Positions 22,700 to 33,099 of a DNA stretch of 64,000 nucleotides are shown piece after piece. The notes below the pieces were generated by a model. That model searched no databases, had not been told where the DNA came from, and saw only the letters and a list, made by a program, of their open reading frames with translations. Source of the DNA: Larix kaempferi (Eukaryota; Streptophyta; Pinopsida; Pinales; Pinaceae); contig BSBM01000442.1 in assembly GCA_027924585.1 (NCBI GenBank), forward strand, positions 2,294,001 to 2,358,000, written 5' to 3'. The position numbers and the translations under genes were made by a program. Position 1 is the stretch's first letter; every line of letters begins with the position of its first letter.

Positions 22700-24402
22700 T
22701 TAGTGAGTAGCTTGTTATGGGAGCAACAATCATCTTGGAAACGTGATGAAATACGACAAGGCATCGATGGAATTATTATATCAGGAAAGGACCTCAAACC
22801 ATGAGGACAATGATGATGGATAGATTCCAAGAGTTGCGAAGATGAAGTTTTGACTTGTTGCACTAGAGAAGATAGTGGGGAAGTTGTTGGACTCCATGGA
22901 GATCCATGGGGAAAGATCATAAGCCTTGTAAGATAGGGTGAATGCACTCACTAAGTCCATCGATGACATGCTGGGGGCTTGCAATGAGGCTAATGTGTTG
23001 TGCTTCGACACTGTAGCACTTGTCGCCGAAGTTGAAGAACGATTAAAGTAGGTGGAAGACTTGGTCAAGTATGTTGTCAAAAAGGTTGATGACCAAGAGG
23101 ACACCATCAACAATGAACAATGGATTAAGGAAGTCGTTTGGTGGCACCTTTAAGAATCAATATTAAAGAACCAGATTCATATGATGGATTTCGTGATGCT
23201 AAGTTGTTGGGTAACTTCTGTTGGGACGTTGAGTAGTACCTTGAATAGATGAGCAGAAGATCGAATGAAGTGAAAGTGAATGCTGCTGCGATGTGTTTGA
23301 CGGGTACCATGAAGCTTTGGTGGAGAACCAAGGTGAAATACTTGGTGGTCGAACACAATATTGCGATGATAGACAATTGGGTGGATTTGAAAAGCATCCT
23401 TGAAGGCACACTTTGGACCCAAAAATTAGTCGTGGAATGCAAGGAACTAGCTGATGGGACTCAAGCATGCGCCAAGCCTTTAAACCTACATTAATTCATA
23501 TACCAACATTATGTTAGAAATTCCTGACATGTCTTAAGAATATCACTTGTATTATTTTATAAAGGGACTTCATCCTTGGGAATAGACGAAGTTGCACATG
23601 CAGAACGCACAAAGTCCTCTTGCAGCGATAACCACAATAGGCAATATGCTTGGCTACAAAGCAGGGTCAAGCAAAAACATGGAGAATGATGCTTTGTGAG
23701 AGAAGGAAGGTAAGAACAATAAATATGCAAAGAACAAGAAACCATTTGGGAAGCATGGAGGCAAGGAAAAGACATAGTAGTCAGATGTGTCCAAAGAGAG
23801 AAAGGAAGGAAAGACTATTTCTTGTTGGATTTGTGTGCAGAATCACTACGCTAAGAATTGTCCACTAAGGCAATATAATCTCAACGCAACTAAGAAGACA
23901 ATGCATGCTTCGGTTGGTGTCATGCAAGTCTTGAATGTAGTAGTAGAAGATAATTATTCAAGTCAAGAGTAGGACTTCACAAGACTTATTTATGAAGAAG
24001 TGGTTATAAACAAAAGAACAATCGTGGAAATGATTGATACTGAGGAAAATCACAATTTTATGAAGGAATAAGTGGCCAAGGACCTCAGGTTGGAGCTTGA
24101 GCCCGTGAAAAATTCCTCCAAGGCAGTGAATTTGGGATTGAAAAAGATATTTGGTATGGCCAATGGATTTTATTTGAAGCTTGGACCATGGGGGGAATTG
24201 TGAAATTTACAATGGTTCCCATGGATGACTTTGATTTGGTCATGGGGCAGGAGTTCATGAGGATGGTGAAGGTGGCATCGATCCCTCACTTATATGATTT
24301 GGTTATTCTTGAGAAAGACCAAACTCACATGATTCCTATTGTACGGAGGCATTTGGGCACATCAACACGAATGACTGTGATAAGTGTTAAAGTTACATCA
24401 TC
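22700..24402 (+). pseudogene. Gypsy-1 gag and aspartic protease (broken)
   Basis: The gag core reads YDGFRDAKLLGNF, then VKVNAAAMCLTGTMKLWW (about 23160-23330), as in plant Ty3 capsid proteins. A zinc knuckle CWICVQNHYAKNC follows at about 23827-23865, with the CX2CX3HX4C spacing usual for these elements. The protease region (about 23970-24400) keeps VPMDDFDLVMGQEFM, but its active site reads DTEENHNF where DTGATHNF is usual, so it is inactive. Several stops interrupt it (for example 23226, 23242, 24069). The frame is cut at 24402 by the Copia-1 insertion. Confidence 0.88.
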
Positions 24403-24407
24403 ATGAG

Positions 24408-25816
24408 TCAATCTTGTGCGCTAAGATTGAGTCTCGTGTGTCGAGGTAGTGCCTTATAGGATCTTGAGTTGGACTTAGGAAACTTGGAGTAGAATATTGA
24501 GTTGGACTCAAGAATGACTAAGACTTATGTGTAAAGGTTAAAGCCTCATGTGTTGAGGTAAGTGCTTTGTATGTCAAAGTGATGGTGTTGTACAGTCTTG
24601 TTCGTCAAGACTAAGGTCTTGTGTGTCAAGACAGATACTCATGTGTTGAGGTGGTGACTCATGTGTTGAGGTAATGCTTTGCTTTTCGAAGCATGAATAA
24701 TGTGTGACATACTACTAACCATGGTCTTAGAGATGGATAAGCTATTAAGTCTCCTCTAGAGACTGGCCACCTCTAGAGTGAATTACTTTAGCATATGACC
24801 ACTTGGAATGAGAGTAGAACGAGATGATCACATCATTGGAAAAATATCCTTAGTATATTTGATATGATAAATAATTAAGTTAGCACAAGTGGATCATGCA
24901 AATAAGACAAGAGATAAAGATAAGATGAGTTAAGATAAGAGAGAACTCGAATTTGTTGACTTCAGTGATCACTATGCTAAAAGAGTTAGCTATGTGTTAA
25001 CAAGAAAGACTTCAGTTATCAAGTGTGGTAACAGAGTTAACAAGAAATACTTCAGTAAAAGAGTTAACTAAAGTGTTAACAAAGAATATTTAGTTAAGCA
25101 AGTGTTATGCATGACGATAGTTGAATTAAACTAAAATACGACACTTGAGCTATGACACTTGCATGATGACACTTGAGTTAAACAAAAATACGACACTTGA
25201 GTTACAACACTTGCATGAAGACACTTGAGATAAACTAAAAGATGACACTTGAGTTACGACACTTGAGTTGCGACACTTGAGTTACGAAACTTGCATGACG
25301 ACACTTTATTTAGCCACCTAACTAAGTGATCTAGCATGCATTTGAAGGGAGACTTCATCCTAAAGTCAGAAGACAAAGATAGAAGCTAAAGCATGAGAAG
25401 TATGGCGCACCTGTTATGCAGGATTGATGAATCCAATGTCAGAGCGAATTCAATCTTGAAGGAATTCAAAAATTTTGTGCATGTGATAAAAAATAGCGAA
25501 TTGGTTTTGTGTTGGATATTCTGGTGGGTTCGCCTTATCGTCTATCTATCTATTTCTCTGTAGTTGCACCATAGGTGCTTGGTATTTCTCTTTGATATTG
25601 CACCAGGGGTGCTTGATGTAATATGCCCACTGTAAAGGAAACATTCTCTGTTATCTATCAATATACTAAGGAATATTTTGTTGGGGTTTTCTCCCTCAAG
25701 TTATAGAGGGTTTCCCCAGGGTAAATTCTGTGTTGACTATGGATGTTTATGCTTTTGATTATTCATTGTTTTCAAGTACTATTCTAATTCTACAATTAAG
25801 ATTAAAAAAATCAACA
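24408..25816 (+). repeat. Copia-1 5' LTR
   Basis: The 3' portion (about 25290-25816) aligns with 27331-27880, including GTGCTTGGTATTTCTCT and GGGGTTTTCTCCCTCAAG. The 5' portion has many short direct repeats: ATGTGTTGAGG units at 24550-24670 and GACACTTGAGTTACGACACTT units at 25138-25310, likely U3. A TGTTGAC at 24954 is an alternative start, but the inverted copy at 15098-15412 shows family sequence extending left of it. Confidence 0.78.
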
Positions 25817-25829
25817 TGTTAATAGAGCC
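25817..25829 (+). other. Copia-1 primer-binding site
   Basis: TGTTAATAGAGCC matches TGGTATCAGAGCC at 10 of 13 positions, directly after the LTR. Confidence 0.65.
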
Positions 25830-25917
25830 TACGGTGTGAAATAGATAAGTTCAACAATCAAGATTGGGCCTACGTTGTTCCTGGGTGGTTTAAGTTGAGC
25901 ACAATACTTGAAGAATA

Positions 25918-27330
25918 ATGGCTTCAATCTCAATAAGAGCGGAATAAAAACTCAAAGGAACTTTGAACTTAAATACTTGGAAGGCAAGGATTCTGAGTAG
26001 CCTGGAAGAGCATGATATGGATGGATACGTATCTAGTGCTGTTGAAGATCCTACTACTAATGTTGGGTGCACTACTTTCAAGAAGAATCAAGCCAAAGCA
26101 AAGAGAATCATTTATGATTCCGTGAAAGACAATTTGATGCATGCGATTATTCCATTGAAGACAACAAAGGAATGCTTTGACACTTTGACTAATATTTATG
26201 AGAATAAGGCTCCCATCTAGAAGAGAGACTTGAAAAACAAACTCTGTAATCAAGTAATTGATCAACTCTTGAGTATTGGAGTAACTGTTGATGATGATGA
26301 TCTCATACAGACTACTATTGCTGGTCTTCCATCTTTATGGAAGACATTCTTGGTCGTTGTAAATTTTCGAGAAGTGAAACCAAACTTTGAAAGACTGTGG
26401 CATGATTACCTAACAAAGTAAAATTGCTTCCTCCAAAGAAGAGAACCTTGCTCTTACAACACAGATGAAGAGAGGAAATAAATCCTTTTCTCAGAAGAAG
26501 TTTCCTCATAAAAAGGAAAAAGAATACAATAAGAACTTTGATAATTCTAAAGTTAAATGCTTCAACTGTAATAAGACGGGTCACTTTGCAAGAGACTTCC
26601 GTGCAAATCAAAGATGAAAGTTCAAGGGTAGGTTTCATGCTTCTACTACTATAGAAGATGAACCTACAAGAAATAATTCTTCCAATGATTAGGAGACAAG
26701 GAAGGAGTATTATCTTGTCTCAGCCCATCTAGATACATTACTACTAGTGTTGAGACATGGCTGATGGATAGTGGTGCATCCAAACACATGATTGGATATA
26801 GGAGTGTTATCATAGATCTGAAGGAAAACAAGTTCTCCTATCAAGTAGATCTTTGAGATAATACCACCTATTCGATCCAAGGAGTTGGATCCACTTCTTT
26901 TCGGTTGGATTCAGGAGATGTAATGTATGTTTATGAAATTCTATTTGTTCTTATTCTGAAGAAGAACCTCATGTCTATTTCAGTTCTAGAAGATATTAAA
27001 GGATTCAGAGTAATCTTTACGGATAATAAAGCGCTCTTGTGGCCTAAGAATACACACTTGAACTTTGCATTTGTAATTGGAGTTAGAGAGGGAGGTCTCT
27101 ACAAAGTTCCTGGAAATCTCATTCAAGCCATGATCCATGACACAGTCAATCCTTGTGAATTGTGGCAAGGAGGCTTGGTCATCTTCATTTCAAAGTGCTA
27201 CTTGGCTTACAGAATATGGTAAAAATAATGCCCGTGTTTCAATCTAAACATGATGGTATTTGTAGAGGTTGTGCTCTTGGTAAGAACACTAAGAAGAGAT
27301 TTCCAAGCAGTACCAAAAGATCTTAAGGGT
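25918..27330 (+). pseudogene. Copia-1 gag, protease and pre-integrase (broken)
   Basis: The gag begins MASISIRAE near 25918 and contains LNTWKARILSSLEEHDMDGY, AKRIIYDSVKDNLM, TKECFDTLTNIYE and DQLLSIGVTVDDDDLIQT, matching Copia (UBN2-type) capsids. A short internal deletion lies before DQLLSIG. The zinc knuckle near 26560-26600, CFNCNKTGHFARDF, has lost its last cysteine to Phe. Protease is at about 26755 (MDSGASKHM, with the D-S-G active site intact). GAG-pre-integrase follows with GVREGGLYKVPGN, NPCELW and then GCALGKNTKK. Frameshifts and stops occur at 25950, 26220, 26420, 26690, 26855 and 27222. The rest of integrase, RT and RNase H are deleted. Confidence 0.92.
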
Positions 27331-27880
27331 GAGTTACGACTCTTGAGTTATGACACTTGCATGACGACACTTGAGTTATCCACCTAACTAAGTGATCTAG
27401 CAATCAGTTGAAGGGTGAGTTCATCTTGAAATTAGAAGCAAAGATAAAAGCTCAATCATGAGAAGAATTGCGCACTTTTTATGCAGGATTGATGAAACCA
27501 ATGTCAGAGCAAATTCTCTCTTGAAGGAATTTAAAAATTTTTTGCAATAGATAAAAATAGCGAATTGGTTTTGTGCTAGATATTATGTTGGGTTCTTCTT
27601 ATCATCTATCTACTTGTTGCTCTGTAATTTCACCAGGGGTGCTTGGTATTTCTCTCTGATATTGCACCAGAGGTGCTTGATGTAATATGCTCACTGTAAA
27701 GGAAACATTCTCTGCTATCTAACAATATACTAAGGAATATTTTGTTGGGGTTTTCTCCCTCAAGTTATAATGGGTTTCGCCAAGGTAAATTCTATGTCAA
27801 TTGTGGATGTTTATGCTTTTGATTATTCATTGTTTTCAAGTACTGCTGTAACTCCGCAATTAAGATTAAAAAAATAAACA
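27331..27880 (+). repeat. Copia-1 3' LTR, 5'-truncated (about 550 bp)
   Basis: It is collinear with the end of the 5' LTR and ends AAAATAAACA. It starts abruptly inside a GACACTTGAGTT repeat, immediately after the integrase fragment. No polypurine tract remains. Confidence 0.88.
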
Positions 27881-27885
27881 ATGAG

Positions 27886-28476
27886 CACAGTTTCCACAAG
27901 AATTCAGGTCAAGCCTTTGGATGGTGGAAGATGTGGGTGTGTGGTTTTAGAATGAATGTCAGATAGGAGAGATTTGGTGGAAATCTAGGTGCAAACTGTG
28001 CCGAACATCGAATTATGCAAGTTGTTGGAAGAAAGGTTCGTTGTGAAGGAAGAGTTGGTGATCTCAATGGAAGCCTCAGTAAAGGAAGCATGGAATGTAG
28101 ACTCAAGAGGGAAGCAACCCATGGAAACAAAAGATGTTTGAGAAGAAGAAGGGACATACATATAAATTGTTAACACAATGGACTTGGTGAATCAAACTTG
28201 ATGACTGATCGAGACAATGAGGAGGGAGCTTGCAAAGCTTGGAGCAACTCCAAGGAAGAGGAAGAGAGTTCCTTGGGTGTGCTTGGATAGGAGGATGAGT
28301 CGTATTATCTAGAAGTCGAAATATTGTGGGATGAAGGTGGCGGTGGCATTGGCACAAATATGCCTCTCTTGTTGTACTTGAGCAGGAAGCAGAGAAACCT
28401 TGAGGTAAAACATTAGGAGATAGAGATGGGATGGAGAGTTGATCCATTTGGAGGTAGTGGCCACAAAGGCAAATTT
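27886..28476 (+). other. Gypsy-1 internal remnant between nested insertions
   Basis: Purine-rich sequence without a recognisable domain. It is continuous in structure with 22547-24402 and 31201-31968 once the nested elements are removed. Confidence 0.6.
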
Positions 28477-28814
28477 TGTTAGGTTTATAGATGAGCATAC
28501 ATATAATAATAAGAGAATAATCATTAACAAGCAACAATTAAAGAGACAACAATATACCCTGGAAAACCCCATGAGGGGAAAAACCAACCAATGAAGATCT
28601 TCATTACCTTGGCCAAAACTGGACAACTAGGCCAAGTGATTTCACCTTCTCACCTCCAGTATGCTTTACAACGAAGCATCCTCAAACCTTATAAAGGCTT
28701 CTTTACATGCAATACCTTGGTCCAATACCATGGGCTACAAGAAACCATGTGCCCAAAACCGCTTAAGACCTAAACCACCTTTGACTCATTCCTGAATCAA
28801 GGTTAACCCTAACA
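28477..28814 (-). repeat. LARD-like element 3' LTR
   Basis: It is roughly 85-90% identical by eye to 30864-31200. On the minus strand it contains the GGTTTTTCCCC...GGGGTTTTCCAGGG box common to Copia LTR ends in this window. Confidence 0.88.
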
Positions 28815-30863
28815 ATACCCACTTTAATCTTGACTCGGGGATCTCACATACACCCCCCTATCACCTAGGTCTATCTCCCGACTTTATCGGTGAGTTACCA
28901 GGGGTATGCATGCCTTACTAGGTCTTACAACCATATGTCCTTTTAGATGCAAACTGATCCATTGATTTTTTTTCATGTGTCTTCATGGTGACTACACCAT
29001 CACCATCCATTGCTCCATCATCTTGCTTTTCCATGCTCACTTTCTTGCTCATCTACTTGCTCATTTTATTCCATGCTCCTTTTTACCTGCATCCAACCCT
29101 CTAATTGACGTCCATATAAAGAAGAATCCATCTACATATTACATGAGTCCTCAACCACTATAACTACCAGTTCTATAGGAATTCTCTTTACATACATGGT
29201 TTATCAATATTGGTCCCAAAACTGAGATTAAACCATCTCACATTCCTCTCGCAATCGAAGACTCAACCTCTTTGATCCATATCAAGCTAGGCTACGAGTA
29301 CACCTTCCACCCTCGTACCTACCCAATGGTTCATTCCACACTTGATGCAACATCCCCTCTCTACGCATAATACGGATACCCTTTTTATGTGCTTCTAGCA
29401 CCCAGGGAAATCCAAACTTTCCTATGGCTAAGTTTCACATGGACCAAAAAAATATTGTTGGGATGTCGGGTACCACCGAACATGCACCCCGCAATTAATT
29501 CAAAACACTAGGTACAACCAAACTTTTAATGCTTTACAACAAAAAAATTATACATAGATTGTATTTTCCATATCTAATGATAGATCTAGTCTCACTTTGT
29601 AATGTCACAACCATAGATCAAGTCATGTCTACAACGATTGTCCCGACTTGGATGTTTTGAATGGTAGAGGAAATATAGCAGTGGTTAATGGTGCCTGGTG
29701 ATTCCTTCATCTTCCTTAGCTCTGTAGATCATTTTTTCTTAAGCTCCTTATTTAAAATCTACAACAATGCCACCACGGTCTCAATCTCAAATCCGTGATA
29801 GTGACGCCCTTTTCTACATTACAAGATTCAACAATGGTAGAGGGTCGTTCTGCTCTTTGTTGTGATTGTCAGCATTTCCATGGAAGTAGTAAATTTTATA
29901 GGCAAGGATATGGGAAGAGATCACCTTCCCTAACGCAAATAAATGATTCACCTCTCACAAATATAGTTCTCCGCGATTTGAACTTCACGCAGGGATCTCT
30001 TCCTTTCATGCAGATCTACTAGGGTTTCATGCTACATCACTAAACTCATCGCTAAGGCTTTGGACTCCCTTCTCTGCCAATAAAAAAAAGTCAGTGATCA
30101 GATAGAACATGGGAATATTCCCCTAACATGTTGTGGGAAGCCATTCATAGCAACAATTTTTTTTTGTTTTGTTTTTTGTTCCTCACAAAGCTTTAATGAA
30201 ATTTGCATGCAGATCTATCTCCTTTAGGGAAGGATTTTTTAGGGAAGGATTTTTCCTCAACAATTAAGATGGGTAAAGCACATATCTGTGGCCCTTTAAA
30301 AACTAGACCCGTGCCTTTCTAACACTTATTTTCATCATGTTCAAAACCAGATAACCCACGCCCACACTCGCCATCAACATGCAATATCCCAATGTGTTCT
30401 TGTCTTCATATCTGCATCTTCGGTCATCTACAAGACACTCGCCTTCAACCTTATTCACTGCACATTGAATACCAACATAACCATGGCTCTTATTTTCATG
30501 CAACAACGGAAATGGGGGAATCTGGAAACTACAAAGGCTTCCTCAACATCTTCTTTTGCATCGGAGGGCAATCTCAAACCTTCATGTTGGACCTCCTTTG
30601 ATTGAACAGTATAGAATTTCTTCTTTCACGTGTGGCTACCCTTTTCTTGTGGGAAGAAGATAACTTCACACCGCCCAGATTTAAAAAAACAAGCCAAAAT
30701 TTTTTCTCAAGGGATCCTGCCCCCGAACCCCCACAAACCTTCAAGCCGGGGGGGTGGTCCACCCCCCCGAGCCCCCTATAGATCAACCAAGAATTCATTG
30801 GTCTTCCACATGTTGTAGCAATTGGCTTCCTTCATACAATCTCACCTTATATATGATACTAGT
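28815..30863 (-). other. LARD-like element internal region, non-coding
   Basis: No reading frame resembles a retroelement protein. Near the primer site, 30705-30775 is very GC-rich and includes a palindrome at 30748-30768 with 10-bp G/C arms. It forms part of what would be the leader RNA. Confidence 0.65.
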
Positions 30864-31200
30864 TGTTAGGTTTATAAACAAGCATACACATAATAATGAG
30901 AGAACAATCATTAACAAAAATCAATTAAAGAGACAACAATATACCTTGGAAAACCCCATGAGGAGAAAAAAAAACCAATGAAGATCTTCATTACCTTGGC
31001 CAAAACCAGCCAACCAGGACAAGTGAGATCACCTGCTCACCTCTAGGCCGCTTTACAATGGAGCCTCCCAAGCCTTATAAAGGCTTCTTTACATGCAATA
31101 CCTTGGGTCAATACCATGGGATACAAGAAACCATGTGCCCAAAACTGCTTGAGACCTAAACCGCCTTTGACTCATTACTGATTCAAGGTTAACCCTAACA
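30864..31200 (-). repeat. LARD-like element 5' LTR
   Basis: Partner of 28477-28814, with the same TGTTAGG and CCTAACA termini. The primer-binding site lies just inside it on the minus strand. Confidence 0.88.
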
Positions 31201-31968
31201 ACTTTCCCACTTCATTCCACTAGAGCAGCCAAAAAGTGGCTTGTTGTCTAGGAGCAAGAAACAAGTCAAGAAAAGGGTGCCATGGTGATGGTCCCCAAGA
31301 AGAAATAAATGTGCATTGAGGCACATGTTCAACAACAATTTTTACACCCATGGGAGATGGAGGCAATCTAGATTGAATATGGGGTGCAAGTATGACTTGT
31401 GTGAGGAAATATTCATGATATCTTGGGGTTTCTAAGTTGCAGATGCAATTTGGTGATCAAAACTGAAGTCTAGGAAGCATCCAAGAAAGAGATGAGAAGG
31501 AGTTTGTTGGTTCGAGAGACTTGTGATAGAGGAATTTCAGGAGCTGGGTGTGAAGTTGGATTAGCTACCCAACTTGTTTAGACATGATGTAATAGTGCAA
31601 ATGAGCATGAGGGGATTGAGCTAAGGGAAAAAGTAAGATGTATCTTGGAAGGCATGACGAGTGGATGAGTAAGTATGAACAAATTGACTTGAGAACAACA
31701 AGTTCTTGAGGAATTGGGTGTCCTTGGTGAGAAGGTTGCTTGGTGCTATGGAAGATGGAAACACCATTAGACATATGCTTTCGGATAGATTGAGGTGTAG
31801 GATTTTGGGCAGAGGCATTGAAGCTTTAAGATAAGGAAGCAGTGTGGAAGCTTTGTGTATGGCAGCATTAGTTTGGATGGAGGCAGTATAGTGAAGACAT
31901 GTGTGGGAAGAAGTATTACAACTAGATGGATGTTGTTGGGGATGATAATGAATTCAAGTGGGGGAGGA
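31201..31968 (+). other. Gypsy-1 internal remnant and polypurine tract
   Basis: No protein domain was recognised. The last bases, AAGTGGGGGAGGA, directly precede the 3' LTR and form the polypurine tract. Confidence 0.65.
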
Positions 31969-32467
31969 CGTCATGCCATCAGCGTTGATGCTCGATGGGC
32001 ACCCTTCTTCATGATGCGACGATAGACGATTGGGAAACATGGTATGAATTGGGTGCAAAGATGGGTGCATCGCAAGGGAAACATGATGTTTTTGATGTGG
32101 GCTGTGAATCCTTACAACAACAAAGCAAGATAATGACAAGAAATTTCCTAAGGCATGAAATCAACAAGTGTCTTATAGGCATGGGCGTGCAGTAGACTTG
32201 GTGACACGATGAGTTGTACGTGAGACCAAGGCACCTATAATATGGGGTTTACTTGCTGAAGTGGGCATACTTGGAAGAGGTGTTCCCATGCATGTGGGAT
32301 GCTTGGGGACCCAACGAACATATCCTAACAGTGTGCTTGGTGAATGCACCCATGAGAGGCTTGGACGTGGGATCATGTGATGCACCACATAAGACATGAC
32401 GGGGTTTCAAGGAAGACTTCATGCATAAGGAAATGAACACATAGATGACTTTGGGCTCAAGCGAGGG

Positions 32468-32697
32468 TGTAATAAACCTAAACGATTATTATAATTATTA
32501 ATTATTATTAGTTTATTATTAATAGGTCAATTAATTATTAAAGATTAGTTATTAATAGATATGTCTATTTATTAATAGACATATGTATTCCCTATCAACC
32601 ATATTTAAACATGGCTCATTATCTATATTAATCATCAATTTATATATTCATTTATAATTATCAATATTATCAAACCTGTAAAACTTGTCATCTTACA
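32468..32697 (+). repeat. LTR-X 5' LTR (230 bp)
   Basis: Very AT-rich, TGTAATAAACC...CATCTTACA. It differs from the 3' LTR mainly by a 20-bp block near 32557-32585. Confidence 0.93.
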
Positions 32698-32699
32698 AG

Positions 32700-32711
32700 T
32701 GGTATCATCGC
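32700..32711 (+). other. LTR-X primer-binding site
   Basis: TGGTATCATCGC lies two bases after the LTR. The first eight bases equal the start of the standard iMet site TGGTATCAGAGC. Confidence 0.85.
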
Positions 32712-32739
32712 TTAGCTCTTGAGAGTTTTCTCGGCATTC

Positions 32740-33060
32740 AATTCCCTCCATTTCTCCCACGTCTCTCTCATGCTCATTCTTCGCTTCATCATCCCACGTG
32801 CCTCCCTTTCTCCATTCCTCCTTTACTCCTCACTATGCATCCCCTCACACCCTCACTCTATGCATATCCCTTCTACACTCCACCCAACACCGCACTTCTC
32901 CATCATCACCCCTATGCCCTCATCAGCCCTATGCCCTCATCACCCACGCGCCCTTCTTCACTCCACCCAACACCACATTGCTCCATCTACATCCTCGACC
33001 CACACTTCCTCCTTCCATCCTGCACACGCATCCCCATTGAGTCCAAGAGAAGGTCGGTGA
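32740..33060 (+). other. Pyrimidine-rich leader of LTR-X
   Basis: C/T-rich, with repeats such as CTATGCCCTCATCA and CTCCACCCAACACC. It is open in all three forward frames because of composition and is not considered coding. Confidence 0.7.
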
Positions 33061-33099
33061 AGAAGAAGGCTTCCCAGAGGGGCTGCTGCATTTGCAATT

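Larger units (their letters stand above)
24403..27885 (+). mobile_element. Copia element (Copia-1) nested in Gypsy-1
   Basis: The element body is about 24408-27880, flanked by ATGAG on both sides (24403-24407, 27881-27885). It has a 5' LTR ending ATCAACA at 25816, an iMet-like primer site, gag, protease and the start of integrase. A deletion then joins integrase to the middle of the 3' LTR at about 27331. The left boundary is less certain than the right because the sequence after ATGAG begins TC, not TG. Confidence 0.82.
28472..31205 (-). mobile_element. Gene-less LTR element (LARD-like) nested in Gypsy-1
   Basis: Two direct LTRs of 338 and 337 bp (28477-28814, 30864-31200) with TGTTAGG...CCTAACA ends enclose 2049 bp. 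The minus-strand orientation is set by the primer site (TAGTATCATA, minus, about 30861-30852) and a purine-rich GTGGGTAT before the 28814 end. Flanking pentamers AATTT and ACTTT agree at four of five positions, a decayed target duplication. No gag or pol was recognised inside, so it is non-autonomous. Confidence 0.85.

Noticed and set aside
24954-24960. TGTTGAC as the Copia-1 LTR start
   Set aside because: The inverted copy at 15098-15412 shows family sequence continuing to its left, and no target duplication fits this position. It is kept only as an alternative.
25138-25310. Regular short repeats that might suggest a CRISPR array
   Set aside because: Spacers are repeat variants themselves, the DNA is a plant LTR, and no cas genes are present.
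28309-28626. A 105-codon hydrophobic minus-strand frame
   Set aside because: It crosses the boundary between Gypsy-1 DNA and the nested LTR, so it cannot be an ancestral gene.
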